Positions 58,401 through 58,436 of a stretch of DNA of 64,000 bases are shown in pieces. The notes beneath the pieces were generated by a model. The model did not search any database. It had not been told where the DNA came from and saw only the letters and a program-made list of their open reading frames with translations. This DNA is from Agrypnia vestita (lineage: Eukaryota; Arthropoda; Insecta; Trichoptera; Phryganeidae). Each line of letters starts with the position of its first letter. The stretch's first letter is position 1. The translations under genes and the position numbers were made by a program. The stretch lies in assembly GCA_016648135.1 (NCBI GenBank), contig JADDOH010023026.1:106776-170775 (forward strand), in the 5' to 3' direction.

Positions 58401-58436
58401 ATGGGACCGCCACTGCAAGGCCTCAACCCCGTCAGG
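305..58436 (+). CDS. bt: projectin / twitchin-like giant muscle protein, internal part (42 exons)
   Basis: Projectin links thick filaments to the Z-band region in insect muscle and carries a C-terminal kinase; twitchin is its nematode relative. Seen here: 42 exons with AG/GT borders whose phases agree at every junction, coding for about 4,172 residues without a stop. The product is a chain of FnIII domains (recurring W.PP..DGG.PI.GY.VEK and Y.FRV.AVN..G.SEP) and Ig domains (recurring APKIDR, GEP.P, DSG.Y...A.N). The order is ten Fn-Fn-Ig modules, Fn-Fn-Fn-Ig, Fn-Fn-Ig, Fn-Fn-Fn-Ig-Ig-Fn. From family knowledge the last block stands just before the kinase, so N-terminal Ig/PEVK exons should lie upstream and kinase exons downstream. 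Titin or stretchin are less likely because of the strict Fn-Fn-Ig period and this ending. Family call very secure; the symbol assumes orthology with Drosophila bent. Confidence 0.95.
565..2552 (+). other. intron with a diverged repeat
   Basis: About 2 kb. The stretch 1515-1640 (cgtttccccgtgggggtagg, followed by a run on loss of a cytosine-rich box and ctcatccacattcat) is a diverged relative of 12905-13035. The part from about 1680 to 1960 includes a TATA-like box near 1930 and may belong to the same element. No domain-coding exon seen. Confidence 0.5.
2553..2703 (+). CDS. bt: projectin exon 2: FnIII second half
   Basis: Completes the second FnIII of module 1 (VPRLEEGNQYQFRVRAVNKA, then GPSEPSE). 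Acceptor TTTTTCCAG, donor ACC|GTATGT. Ends in phase 1, the phase used at most FnIII-to-Ig borders in this gene. Confidence 0.92.
2885..3684. mobile_element. pogo/Tigger-like non-autonomous element, copy 1
   Basis: 800 bp between TA dinucleotides at 2883-2884 and 3685-3686. Ends are inverted repeats: CAGTAAAATCTCGTTAATTC at the left and the complement of CAGTAAAACCCTATTAATTC at the right. Inside are further copies of the TTCGAATTA motif and poly-A/T runs but no transposase. CAGT ends with a TA target are typical of the pogo/Tigger group; assignment rests on the ends only. Confidence 0.75.
4203..4290. repeat. short palindromic dispersed repeat
   Basis: ACATGTTTCGGG and a nearby CCCAAAACATG form an imperfect hairpin around a run of TTTTTTCCTGAAGAAAGGA. 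A related stretch (TTTCGGGAACGAAGTTCCC) lies at 21957-21975. Origin unknown. Confidence 0.4.
4534..4948. mobile_element. TIR element family A, copy 1
   Basis: Shares most of its length with 17084-17559, including tggtgcaagaacaattgcca and the terminal cttctgttacgcgacaggga. Imperfect inverted ends contain TTGGCRTGYG and CGCACGCCAA. No coding capacity recognised. It ends about 46 bp before projectin exon 3. Confidence 0.65.
4995..5276 (+). CDS. bt: projectin exon 3: complete Ig domain
   Basis: One whole Ig: KPRIDRTNLNQITVKAG, GEPPPVVTWYF with the core Trp, and ANTGMYKIKAKNEVG. The residues at the usual cysteine positions are not Cys, as in most Ig domains of this gene. Enters and leaves in phase 1, so the Ig is a phase-symmetric unit. 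Confidence 0.93.
5716..6105 (+). mobile_element. LTR-like region (possible solo LTR)
   Basis: Contains in order a TATA box (TTATATAAAAGG, about 5892-5903), an initiator-like TCAGTC about 35 bp downstream (5934), and a polyadenylation signal AATAAA (about 6043). This is the layout of an insect retrotransposon LTR. I could not fix both ends or find a target duplication, and no internal gag-pol is present, so the call is tentative. Confidence 0.35.
6398..6576 (+). CDS. bt: projectin exon 4: FnIII first half
   Basis: Begins in the Ig-to-Fn linker (GKPSKPQGPLEV) and continues to KKPEDDGGSPIEYY and WVPCGTSKEPK. Enters in phase 1 and leaves in phase 0 at AAG|GTAATT. The intron that follows cuts this FnIII in its middle. 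Confidence 0.92.
6577..7868 (+). other. intron, nothing recognised
   Basis: 1.3 kb of AT-rich sequence. Several moderate open frames exist on the minus strand but resemble no known protein. A short run of CTCTCTCTCT lies near 7346. Confidence 0.6.
7869..7989 (+). CDS. bt: projectin exon 5: FnIII second half
   Basis: AQVAGLQEGKQYKFRVRAVN, then KEGESEEL and the linker AKNPF. Ends in phase 1 at TTCG|GTAAGA, the position of the conserved intron between the paired FnIII domains. Confidence 0.92.
8010..8310 (-). mobile_element. LINE-derived fragment (probable)
   Basis: Directly follows exon 5. On the minus strand it reads like the GC-rich 3' part of an insect non-LTR element, but no definite protein motif was identified. 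Fades out into AT-rich intron. Confidence 0.35.
8620..8758 (+). CDS. bt: projectin exon 6: FnIII first half
   Basis: DEPGKPGRPELKNWDKDFVD, then EWSAPKSDGGAPITGWVIQK. Ends in phase 2 (GGAAG|GTAAGG). The equivalent introns of other modules are mostly phase 0, so this splice point has shifted or arisen separately. Confidence 0.92.
9028..9213 (+). mobile_element. tRNA-headed SINE, copy 1
   Basis: About 186 bp. A pol III A box (TGGTCTTGTGG, 9037-9047) and B box (GGTTCGAATCT, 9081-9091) are spaced as in a tRNA promoter. An unrelated body follows, ending ttcgcatctctattt plus a poly-A tail. Two further copies lie at 31043-31226 and 42859-43047 on the other strand, which rules out a single tRNA gene. 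Confidence 0.85.
9590..9990. other. moderately GC-rich intron stretch, unidentified
   Basis: Differs in composition from the surrounding AT-rich intron and includes an AATCAATAAATC run near 9760. It may be an old repeat. No second copy was seen in the window. Confidence 0.3.
10013..10176 (+). CDS. bt: projectin exon 7: FnIII second half
   Basis: SWSDCAKITG, then EEGHEYEFRVMAVNKAGPSE and KPRF. Enters in phase 2 and leaves in phase 1 at the FnIII-to-Ig border. Confidence 0.92.
10267..11010 (-). mobile_element. TIR element family B with CRE palindrome, copy 1 (interrupted)
   Basis: Matches 19363-19790 in reverse orientation. The right end is CTGTCATCATGCCT; the left end is eroded to ATGATGACAG. 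It contains an 18-bp inverted repeat with one mismatch: TGACGTCAAGCCTCAGTA (10768-10785) and TACTGAGGCGTGACGTCA (10821-10838), each arm bearing the CRE octamer TGACGTCA. It is split by a foreign insertion at about 10399-10733. Its right end lies 24 bp before exon 8. Confidence 0.75.
10399..10733 (+). mobile_element. insertion inside family B element (retroelement 3' end, probable)
   Basis: This stretch is missing from the family B copy at 19363-19790, so it is a separate insertion. It ends in an A-rich tail (AAATAAAAAAATAAAATAAA), as expected of a LINE 3' end. No coding motif recognised. Confidence 0.5.
11035..11348 (+). CDS. bt: projectin exon 8: complete Ig domain and Ig-Fn linker
   Basis: LAPKIDRKNLQKKNIRSGET, KGEPAPTITWTLKGK, DTGVYIVTAKNDSG and GKPSKPKGPLK. 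An unsplit Ig; it extends farther into the linker than exon 3 and so ends in phase 0. Acceptor TATTTTGCAG, donor AAG|GTATGT. Confidence 0.93.
11349..12324 (+). other. intron, mostly unrecognised
   Basis: Contains a short ATTGATTGATTGATT run at about 11476-11490. No exon or clear repeat seen up to the LINE fragment that begins near 12325. Confidence 0.55.
12325..12535 (-). mobile_element. LINE reverse-transcriptase C-terminal fragment
   Basis: The minus strand encodes GRPQKRWADDI followed by a Trp-rich tail ending EEAYIQQW, typical of the C-terminus of insect non-LTR retrotransposon polyproteins. The same family occurs at 42353-43110. Only the 3' end is present, as expected of a 5'-truncated insertion. 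Confidence 0.75.
12558..12825 (+). CDS. bt: projectin exon 9: complete FnIII domain
   Basis: VSDVKADGCKLQWDKPEDDG, then GYVVERMDTETGRWVP and YMFRVKAINSEGESEPL. Unlike exons 4/5 and 19/20, this first FnIII of the module is not split. Ends in phase 1 at the AKNPF linker. Confidence 0.93.
12905..13035. repeat. diverged dispersed repeat
   Basis: Related to 1515-1640: shared catcatg start, gcagagag box, a ctgacata block and ctcatc.gcattcatgtatctt. I judge the two to be old copies of one family. Confidence 0.45.
13437..13597 (+). CDS. bt: projectin exon 10: FnIII first half
   Basis: DEPEAPGKPEFKDWSKNHAE, then WDKPANDGGSPITGYIVEKK. 161 bp, the same length and phases (1 to 0) as exons 15 and 30, which code for the same half-domain in other modules. 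Confidence 0.93.
13641..13890 (+). repeat. dispersed repeat family D, copy 1
   Basis: Shares blocks with 22848-23130 in the same order: ggaactttrtc, attggaagtcc, ttcttctaagt-like, tgccggttatt, atggcgcgt and ccattcactct. A reverse copy lies near 51690-51830. It begins 43 bp after exon 10. Class unknown. Confidence 0.55.
14045..14186 (+). CDS. bt: projectin exon 11: FnIII second half
   Basis: VTGPKCEAKVPDLVEGKTYQ, then FRVKAVNKAGPSKPST and KDRF. Phase 0 in, phase 1 out. Confidence 0.93.
14187..14529 (+). other. short intron, nothing recognised
   Basis: 343 bp of AT-rich sequence between exons 11 and 12, with no repeat or conserved element visible. Confidence 0.7.
14530..14638 (+). CDS. bt: projectin exon 12: Ig first half
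   Basis: AAPKIDRTNMRDITIKAGQH, then KVSGEPAPTKTW. The shortest exon in the window. The donor interrupts the codon of the core Ig tryptophan (TG|G, phase 2). Confidence 0.92.
14700..15015 (+). mobile_element. LINE 3' end (CR1-like), 5'-truncated
   Basis: Plus-strand reading: APQYLMDFCIP, then FAERAFSIVGPAMWNQLPPV and FKKSPKTYLF before a stop. The order P..WN.LP...F...LKTYLF is the hallmark of the C-terminus of CR1-like LINE polyproteins. A diverged relative is at 50490-50738. Confidence 0.75.
15535..15739 (+). CDS. bt: projectin exon 13: Ig second half and Ig-Fn linker
   Basis: FQNKARLESGDDLTIDTEDH, HTGTYVLKAENSSG, then DVPGKPEGPLK. Completes the Trp codon from exon 12; ends in phase 0. Confidence 0.92.
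15924..16110 (-). repeat. dispersed repeat family G, copy 1
   Basis: Reverse-oriented relative of 42020-42195, 59597-59750 and 61899-61990. Shared blocks are the end GTGATTTTTCACGGG.GTAC, GCGTGACCGC or its variants, and the phrase GTGACACGCAATCAGCGC. Followed by a degenerate gacagacagacag run. Class unknown; no coding capacity. Confidence 0.6.
16811..17078 (+). CDS. bt: projectin exon 14: complete FnIII domain
   Basis: ISDIHKEGCTLKWNPPLDDG, then HYLVEKMDTETGRWLP and YKFRVSAVNNEGVSEPL. 268 bp with phases 0 to 1, identical in length and phase to exon 9. Confidence 0.93.
17084..17559. mobile_element. TIR element family A, copy 2, abutting a splice donor
   Basis: Homology to 4534-4948 starts directly after the GTGAGT donor of exon 14. 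Inverted ends: TAACTTGGCGTGCG at about 17100 and CGCACGCCAAGTTATA at 17532-17547. It has an inner stretch around a cgtctgacagtttgacagat run that copy 1 lacks. No coding capacity. Confidence 0.7.
17655..18166. mobile_element. hAT-type MITE (8-bp target duplication CTACCCAC)
   Basis: 512 bp bracketed by CTACCCAC at 17647-17654 and 18167-18174. The ends TAGTGATGG and the complement of TAAGCGAAGGG are weakly alike. The interior is packed with ACTTCAAA and GTAGTACTAC-type motifs in both orientations, as in hAT subterminal repeats. No transposase. The duplication carries the call; the inverted ends are poor. Confidence 0.6.
18372..18532 (+). CDS. bt: projectin exon 15: FnIII first half
   Basis: DEPGAPGTPEVLDWDKDRVD, then WEKPAKDGGSPITGYVVEKR. 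161 bp, phases 1 to 0; donor GAG|GTACAA is weak compared with the others. Confidence 0.93.
18560..19061. mobile_element. hAT-type MITE (8-bp target duplication GTTACCAC)
   Basis: 502 bp between perfect GTTACCAC repeats at 18552-18559 and 19062-19069. Ends are CAGGGAGTGCGATC and the complement of TAGGGAATGCAATC, inverted repeats with three differences in 14. CAGGG/TAGGG ends with 8-bp duplications are characteristic of hAT. Subterminal GATCCCG/CGGGATC motifs are abundant. No intact coding region. Confidence 0.8.
19313..20255. mobile_element. pogo/Tigger-like non-autonomous element, copy 2, with a nested insertion
   Basis: Same family as 2885-3684: begins CAGTAGAACCTCGTTAATT, repeats TCAAGGGACCC and later GTTAATTCGAAATTTAAG, and ends in an eroded GGCGTTTGAATTAATGGGTT. 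It is interrupted by a family B element at 19363-19790. The right end has lost the terminal ACTG. Confidence 0.7.
19363..19790 (+). mobile_element. TIR element family B with CRE palindrome, copy 2, nested
   Basis: Ends AGGCATGATGACAG and CTGTCATCATGCCT form a perfect 14-bp inverted repeat, flanked by AT on both sides (19361-19362, 19791-19792). Contains a perfect 18-bp inverted repeat, TGACGTCACGCCTCAGTA (19537-19554) and its complement (19602-19619). No coding region. Reverse relative of 10267-11010. Confidence 0.8.
20551..20695 (+). CDS. bt: projectin exon 16: FnIII second half
   Basis: VGPDDNDKVTVPNLEEGLEY, then EFRVKAVNAAGPGEPSE and KPRK. Phase 0 in, phase 1 out. Confidence 0.92.
20696..21362 (+). 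other. intron, nothing recognised
   Basis: Contains an inverted pair TGACCGGGCGCAGTG / TACACTGCGCCCGGTG at about 20815-20855 that could form a small hairpin. Otherwise featureless AT-rich intron. Confidence 0.55.
21363..21515 (+). CDS. bt: projectin exon 17: Ig first part
   Basis: LAPKIDRRTLRNIRVKEGEP, VSGEPEPDCDWTLNGK, SVTTSSSLK. Here the Ig is cut later than in exons 12/13, and in phase 1 rather than 2. Confidence 0.9.
21710..21812. repeat. two adjacent stem-loops
   Basis: Stem 1: arms 21710-21730 and 21738-21759, 21 pairs with one bulged A and a 7-nt loop (CTAGGAG). Stem 2: arms 21772-21790 and 21794-21812, 19 pairs with a single T-G opposition and a 3-nt loop. They lie in the intron between exons 17 and 18. 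Function unknown. Confidence 0.7.
22593..22721 (+). CDS. bt: projectin exon 18: Ig second part
   Basis: IINIPHMTKYHSDNPKRKES, GMYKITAVNKYGQDTAEVE. The segment before the Tyr corner (PHMTKYHSDNPKR) departs from the usual Y.T.L.I..A.R pattern of neighbouring Ig domains. Phases 1 and 1. Confidence 0.88.
22848..23130 (+). repeat. dispersed repeat family D, copy 2
   Basis: Colinear with 13641-13890 (see there). Contains GTGCCGGTTATTTTCCAAGT and ATGGCGCGTTCC. Ends near a cattacagtaatg motif. Confidence 0.55.
23566..23756 (+). CDS. bt: projectin exon 19: FnIII first half
   Basis: SKPDKPEGPLEVSDIHKEGC, WNKPKDDGGEPIEGYLVEKF, then VGKTLGNVPEMR. The donor is AGG|GTTAGT, weaker than consensus. Phases 1 to 0. 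Confidence 0.92.
23815..24010 (-). mobile_element. LINE-like remnant (tentative)
   Basis: A GC-richer stretch containing gttggggtcggctcttcttg and a following block, resembling the 3' parts of insect non-LTR elements. No protein motif could be fixed. Confidence 0.3.
24572..24686 (+). CDS. bt: projectin exon 20: FnIII second half
   Basis: VDGLIPGHEYKFRVKAINKE, GESEPLETL, then AKDPF. Ends in phase 1 at the conserved Fn-Fn linker intron. Confidence 0.92.
24687..25359 (+). other. intron, nothing recognised
   Basis: 673 bp; includes a short stretch of repeated acactac units (about 24880-24915). No exon or transposon ends seen. Confidence 0.55.
25360..25555 (+). CDS. bt: projectin exon 21: FnIII first half
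   Basis: VPDTPGQPAPEDWSANHIDL, WEAPISDGGTAITGYIVEKK, then ETHTDKPTATVNG. Very GC-rich compared with its flanks. Ends in phase 2 (AACGG|GTATGT), farther into the domain than the equivalent exons 10, 15, 26 and 30. Confidence 0.92.
25556..26630 (+). other. intron part, nothing recognised
   Basis: First kilobase of the intron between exons 21 and 22. AT-rich, no repeat ends identified; a MITE follows at 26631. Confidence 0.5.
26631..26782. mobile_element. foldback MITE family M, copy 1
   Basis: About 150 bp, nearly a full palindrome. Ends TAAGGCCCGGTTGTTTCAA and TTGAAACAACCGGCCCTAAG; inner arms AAAGCATAGATTTTTACG and CGTAAAAATTTATGCTTT. Six copies occur in the window: here, 27929, 46041, 47781, 50064 and a fragment at 57645. 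No coding capacity. Confidence 0.85.
27242..27481 (+). CDS. bt: projectin exon 22: FnIII second half fused to Ig first half
   Basis: LVEGNEYQFRVIALNKAGQS, KPRFLAPKIDRRN, then TGEPAPTVEWKYQNMPLR. No intron at the FnIII-to-Ig border, unlike modules 1-4. Phase 2 in, phase 2 out. Confidence 0.93.
27929..28079. mobile_element. foldback MITE family M, copy 2
   Basis: Very similar to copy 1 about 1.3 kb away, including the centre cggatcgtctgattggtgga. Ends TTAGGCCCGGTTGTTTC and GAAACAACCGGCCCTTA. The two copies flank exon 22 in direct orientation. Confidence 0.85.
28188..28368 (+). CDS. bt: projectin exon 23: Ig second half and linker
   Basis: SSKQVLIDNVDYNTKLTIRP, GDSGEYQVSAANSSG, then DKPSKPEGPLN. 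Phase 2 in, phase 0 out (AAC|GTGAGT). Confidence 0.92.
28369..28804 (+). other. intron, nothing recognised
   Basis: 436 bp; a GC-richer part at about 28420-28520 may be a repeat remnant. No exon seen. Confidence 0.5.
28805..28949 (+). CDS. bt: projectin exon 24: FnIII first half
   Basis: ISDVHKEGCTLKWKRPKDDG, then YYQVDKLDTETGCWVPC. Ends in phase 1 (CCAA|GTCAGT), where exons 4 and 19 end in phase 0 at nearly the same place in the domain. Confidence 0.92.
29086..29217 (+). CDS. bt: projectin exon 25: FnIII second half
   Basis: KCDVTGLTPGKEYRFRVAAV, NSEGESEPL, then AKNAFDEP. The Fn-Fn linker intron lies three codons later than in other modules (after DEP, not after NPF), still phase 1. The two introns around it are only 136 and 165 bp, the shortest in the window. 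Confidence 0.92.
29383..29531 (+). CDS. bt: projectin exon 26: FnIII first half
   Basis: GAPGVPTVMDWDKDHVDLKW, then APKEDGGSPITGYIVEKKDK. Phase 1 in, phase 0 out. Confidence 0.92.
29532..30625 (+). other. intron, nothing firmly recognised
   Basis: 1.1 kb; the middle part (about 29970-30480) is GC-richer than usual intron and may be an old LINE insertion, but no motif is clear on either strand. Confidence 0.45.
30626..30847 (+). CDS. bt: projectin exon 27: FnIII second half fused to Ig start
   Basis: VPDLIEGQTYEFRVRAVNAA, GPGEPSD, then NQAPKIDRTNLENIKIRVGQ and FGFDVK. No intron at the Fn-Ig border. The Ig is cut in phase 0 just before SGEP, a position unlike exons 12, 17 and 22. Confidence 0.93.
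31043..31226 (-). mobile_element. tRNA-headed SINE, copy 2
   Basis: Reverse copy of 9028-9213, with B box GATTCGAATCT on the minus strand and the A tail read here as a T run. A (TA)n run and more T/A lie just before it (about 31024-31042). Confidence 0.85.
31868..32104 (+). CDS. bt: projectin exon 28: Ig second part and linker
   Basis: VSGEPVPETKWLLAKKEVKS, DSGRYTITAENANG, then VPSPPGGPLK. Phase 0 at both ends. Confidence 0.92.
32105..32910 (+). other. intron, nothing recognised
   Basis: AT-rich; a G-rich run (aaggggggga at about 32531) and short poly-T tracts are the only notable features. Confidence 0.5.
32911..33184 (+). CDS. bt: projectin exon 29: complete FnIII domain
   Basis: VSDVHANGAKLAWNPPADDG, then KYVVEKMDEATGRWVP, YKFRVRAVNRQGKSEPL and AKNPF. 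Unsplit, as in exons 9 and 14. Strongly GC-rich at third codon positions. Confidence 0.93.
33543..33594. repeat. perfect 24-bp stem-loop
   Basis: Arms 33543-33566 and 33571-33594 are exact complements (starting CTACTTTTTTCTCTAAAATA) around the 4-nt loop ATGC. It lies in the intron between exons 29 and 30, about 90 bp before exon 30. Confidence 0.85.
33682..33842 (+). CDS. bt: projectin exon 30: FnIII first half
   Basis: AAGKPGTPVVADFDKTFVEL, then WTRPESDGGSPITGYVIEKK. 161 bp, phases 1 to 0, matching exons 10 and 15. The usual WD is FD here. Confidence 0.93.
34034..34330. repeat. dispersed repeat family E, copy 1
   Basis: Colinear with 52226-53045 outside the insertion there: agatgtc.ca.ag at the start, cacatctatcaa in the middle, then tctgtgaggcatcaataata and gattaat.a...tctgg.gaca at the end. 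Class unknown. Confidence 0.55.
34657..39645 (+). CDS. bt: projectin exon 31: giant exon with 11 complete FnIII and 5 complete Ig
   Basis: 4,989 bp, 1,663 codons, phase 0 at both ends (acceptor TCCCATCCAG, donor AAG|GTTAGT). Domains by residue of this exon: FnIII second half 1-48; Ig 49-149; Fn 150-244; Fn 245-342; Ig 343-443; Fn 444-538; Fn 539-637; Ig 638-737; Fn 738-836; Fn 837-936; Ig 937-1038; Fn 1039-1133; Fn 1134-1234; Fn 1235-1333; Ig 1334-1435; Fn 1436-1530; Fn 1531-1629; Ig first third 1630-1663. The three consecutive FnIII at 1039-1333 break the two-Fn period, as known near the end of the twitchin/projectin core. The Ig domains keep the core Trp and the DSG.Y corner but lack the paired cysteines. 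No other exon here exceeds 314 bp. Minus- and plus-strand open frames overlapping it are shadows. Confidence 0.96.
39646..40504 (+). other. intron, nothing recognised
   Basis: 859 bp of AT-rich sequence between the giant exon and exon 32. Donor GTTAGT and acceptor CTAG are both weak. No transposon ends seen. Confidence 0.55.
40505..40672 (+). CDS. bt: projectin exon 32: Ig second part
   Basis: VGWNINNEDIFADERIKFTT, then RSDTGSYTIILTNSEG and SASCK. Completes the Ig begun at the end of the giant exon. Phase 0 both ends; donor AAG|GTTTGT. Confidence 0.92.
40695..41075 (-). mobile_element. LINE reverse-transcriptase C-terminal fragment
   Basis: The minus strand reads FEKWRCRRMARIHWSEHIRN, then EVLSRVGEKRQIL, GHNTRHPG, EGNNRRGRPRLSYVDQI and MKRLAGDK. 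This order is typical of the region after the RT domain in insect non-LTR elements. Only the 3' part is present. Confidence 0.75.
41080..42015 (+). other. intron part, unidentified
   Basis: The stretch 41130-41440 is GC-richer and may be a degraded retroelement; no motif could be fixed. The rest is plain AT-rich intron. Confidence 0.4.
42020..42195 (+). repeat. dispersed repeat family G, copy 2
   Basis: Most complete copy: ttcgttgtctgcccgtacct, ttgcgtgtcactatct, GCGCGGCCACGCAAGG and the hairpin end CCGTGATTTTTCACGGG. See 15924-16110. Confidence 0.6.
42353..43110 (-). mobile_element. LINE fragment interrupted by a SINE
   Basis: Minus-strand motifs on both sides of the SINE belong to one polyprotein: EIVDEYIYLGHKIKMNK (about 43060-43107), and farther on RRPQKRWADDI and KWLQLANIRYEW (about 42360-42520). 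The same family occurs at 12325-12535. Frames are broken. Confidence 0.75.
42859..43047 (-). mobile_element. tRNA-headed SINE, copy 3, inserted in a LINE
   Basis: Reverse copy of 9028-9213, with T run at the left and pol III boxes at the right (minus-strand B box GGTTCGAATCT). It interrupts the LINE reading between 42858 and 43048. Short CTACT runs on both sides may be part of the target duplication. Confidence 0.85.
43190..43372. promoter_or_regulatory. array of heat-shock-element units
   Basis: Heat shock factor binds alternating GAA and TTC units spaced by 2 bp. Positions 43190-43217 hold six perfect consecutive units. Positions 43294-43331 hold eight, one with a single mismatch. Shorter runs lie at 43226-43243, 43253-43265 (GAA cc TTC ta GAC) and 43360-43372 (TTC cg GAA cc TTC). 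Upstream (43130-43160) is a GC-rich stretch with GGCGCGGCTTCGCACGCG that looks repeat-derived, so the array may belong to a transposon. Function not shown. Confidence 0.65.
43619..43666. repeat. (TA)n microsatellite
   Basis: About 48 bp of TA units with one AA interruption, 45 bp upstream of exon 33. Confidence 0.95.
43712..43864 (+). CDS. bt: projectin exon 33: FnIII first half
   Basis: VLVVDKPSPPQGPLDVSDIT, then WKTPLDDGGSPITNYVVEKM. Begins three codons before the Ig ends; phase 0 both ends (GGC|GTAAGA). Confidence 0.92.
43865..44639 (+). other. intron part, nothing recognised
   Basis: AT-rich. A CGCCATCTA.TAACG phrase occurs twice (about 44256 and 44320). Confidence 0.45.
44640..44712 (-). 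mobile_element. possible decayed tRNA-like SINE head
   Basis: On the minus strand, cagtggtacattcgcttaga is followed about 30 bp on by GGATTCGAGCC, which approximate pol III A and B boxes. No second copy seen. Weak. Confidence 0.3.
44868..45017 (+). CDS. bt: projectin exon 34: FnIII second half
   Basis: LWTRISSFVRNCHYNVMSLE, then YQFRVRAENQYGVSEPL and EPIIAK. Phase 0 both ends; donor AAG|GTTTGT. Confidence 0.92.
45771..45976. repeat. embedded foldback module
   Basis: Left arm CCGGCGCCACATTACGCAGA and right arm, complemented, CCGGCGCCACTCTGCGCGGA; both continue into TTCCGC. The equivalent region of element 2 is 47533-47714. Looks like a MITE captured by an ancestor of both elements. Confidence 0.6.
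46041..46192. mobile_element. foldback MITE family M, copy 3, embedded
   Basis: Matches family M: starts TTTAGGGCCGTTGTATCAA, inner arms CAAAGCATAGATATTTTGCG and CGTAAAAATCTATGCTTTAA, ends AAGTTGATTAAACC. It sits inside element 1. Confidence 0.7.
46190..47016 (-). pseudogene. broken transposase of family H
   Basis: Minus strand from MPKTIKSGVREIILKMHTFF through a likely 70-bp intron (about 46803-46872, GTTAGT to TTCTTCAG) to a helix-turn-helix-like SGIPESAIYKIVKEGK. After a frame break near 46620 it continues to RRPVIHLDETYIHTSQTADK and GQCFIIVNAGGE. DETYIH resembles the first catalytic Asp of DDE enzymes. The sequence stops before the second and third acidic residues. The intron is inferred from the sites and the restored frame. 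Confidence 0.65.
47242..48564 (-). mobile_element. TA-flanked DNA transposon family H, element 2 (shorter)
   Basis: 1,323 bp between TA at 47240-47241 and 48565-48566, only 75 bp after element 1 and in the same orientation. Same ends and same two palindromic modules. It lacks most of the transposase middle, including the DETYIH region, and keeps only the N-terminal part (about 48090-48415). Confidence 0.75.
47781..47932. mobile_element. foldback MITE family M, copy 4, embedded
   Basis: Near-identical to 46041-46192 and at the equivalent place in element 2, so inherited with the host element rather than inserted again. Confidence 0.7.
48570..49561 (+). other. intron part, nothing recognised
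   Basis: About 1 kb of AT-rich sequence between element 2 and exon 35. The stretch 48620-48800 is GC-richer but shows no motif. Confidence 0.45.
49562..49756 (+). CDS. bt: projectin exon 35: FnIII first half
   Basis: FSFTVPDAPGTPRVGEWENG, then WDRPRHDGGSRIQGYRVEYR. The Fn-Fn linker here is AK-FSFTVPDAPG instead of AKNPFD-type. Phase 0 both ends. Confidence 0.92.
50064..50215. mobile_element. foldback MITE family M, copy 5
   Basis: Ends TTAGGGCCGATTATTTCAAG and CTTAAAACAATCGGGCCTTA; inner arms AAAGCATAGACTTTTGCG and CGTAAAAATCTATGCTTT. It resembles the embedded copies more than the pair at 26-28 kb. Confidence 0.8.
50490..50738 (+). mobile_element. LINE 3' end (CR1-like), 5'-truncated
   Basis: Plus strand: IYFGDRAFAVAGPKLWNELP, then KKQLKAHLFRI before a stop, matching the same C-terminal pattern as 14700-15015. 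Upstream reading is broken. Confidence 0.65.
50912..51116 (+). CDS. bt: projectin exon 36: FnIII second half + next FnIII first part
   Basis: VYNLESGHEYEFRVRAKNAA, then CNVPSAPGTPKVLKVGRNYV and WEVPASDG. Joins two FnIII without a linker intron. Ends in phase 1 inside the DGG motif. Confidence 0.93.
51690..51956 (-). repeat. dispersed repeat family D, copy 3, with a pogo-like end
   Basis: The complement of 51690-51830 matches the second half of family D (TAGATGGACATCT, GGGACGGGAGATAGAGA). The minus strand at about 51930-51956 begins CAGTAGACTCTCGATTATCC, which looks like a pogo/Tigger terminal repeat. Whether the two belong to one element is unclear. Confidence 0.4.
52033..52191 (+). CDS. bt: projectin exon 37: FnIII middle part
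   Basis: GSRITGYIVEKRDVGGALWV, then NYTVMNLIEKADYEFRIIAV. This FnIII spans three exons (36-38), the only such case in the window. Phases 1 and 1. Confidence 0.93.
52439..52474. repeat. (TA)n microsatellite
   Basis: About 32 bp of TA units directly before the foldback element's target site. Confidence 0.9.
52477..52980. mobile_element. long foldback DNA element (TA target)
   Basis: 504 bp with TA at 52475-52476 and 52981-52982. The ends (CAGGGTGTAACAGAACAAGT and its complement) pair for about 69 bp with one mismatch. A further complementary block, GATATGCGACATCAAAGTTT, lies on the left with its complement on the right. No coding capacity; typical of Tc1/mariner-derived MITEs. Confidence 0.85.
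53147..53348 (+). CDS. bt: projectin exon 38: FnIII end + Ig first half
   Basis: GKSEPSSCTMPVKIC closes the FnIII. Then PEWLKPMSNLTIPLGKSY, IECQATGNPVPTGRWLKNGR. This Ig has a Cys (IEC) at the B-strand position, unlike the core Ig domains. Ends in phase 2. Confidence 0.93.
53349..53919 (+). other. intron, nothing recognised
   Basis: 571 bp of AT-rich sequence; no repeat ends seen. Confidence 0.6.
53920..54056 (+). CDS. bt: projectin exon 39: Ig second half
   Basis: FVSENKDGVLRLNILEAREG, then DEGDYTCEAVNTIG. The second Ig cysteine (YTC) is present, so this is the only domain in the window with the classic Cys pair and Trp. Confidence 0.93.
54057..54952 (+). other. intron, nothing recognised
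   Basis: 896 bp. A GC-richer block at about 54085-54150 may be repeat-derived; no motif identified. Confidence 0.5.
54953..55162 (+). CDS. bt: projectin exon 40: second tandem Ig, first part
   Basis: PPRITRMPGDLNLPEHDNTK, then MDVILMKDGHKV and YIMIFIKDISQEDAG. The position of the core Ig Trp is aliphatic here (DVILMKDG), an atypical Ig. Follows exon 39's Ig without an intervening FnIII. Confidence 0.9.
55183..55440. repeat. decayed CAGGGTGT-type element (tentative)
   Basis: Begins TACAGGGTGTCTCATGGC, then AGCGAAAACTTTGGCGGAGT. Related phrases (AAGTTTTCGCTGCTGGCTAT) occur near 27145 and AAAGTTTTTGCTACAGCTAT near 58790. It fills most of the intron between exons 40 and 41. Confidence 0.4.
55523..55729 (+). 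CDS. bt: projectin exon 41: Ig end + FnIII first half
   Basis: NYKLTLKNNSGEISDSFQVT, then GLPGPPEGPLETTHITRHSC and WRPPKITGGLPITHYVVERS. KITGG replaces the DDGG motif. Phases 1 and 1. Confidence 0.93.
56545..56655. repeat. imperfect foldback
   Basis: Left CGATTTTTATTCATTTTGCG then TCCTATTTTA; right arm complemented CGATTCGTATTCGTTTTGCG then TCCTATTTTA. Arms differ by a few bases and a short insertion on the right. Confidence 0.55.
57645..57714 (+). mobile_element. foldback MITE family M, copy 6, truncated
   Basis: Left half only: GACCCGGTTGTTTCAATTTG, then AAAGCATAGATTTTTACGGA. Sequence after about 57714 no longer matches the family. Confidence 0.65.
58288..58436 (+). CDS. bt: projectin exon 42: FnIII second half (last exon in window)
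   Basis: GVAWITIYSSCKDLQFTVQG, then EYLFRVHACNDNGMGPPL and NPVR. By family order this FnIII is the one just before the kinase. Ends in phase 0 at AGG|GTATGT; the next exon lies beyond the window. Confidence 0.93.
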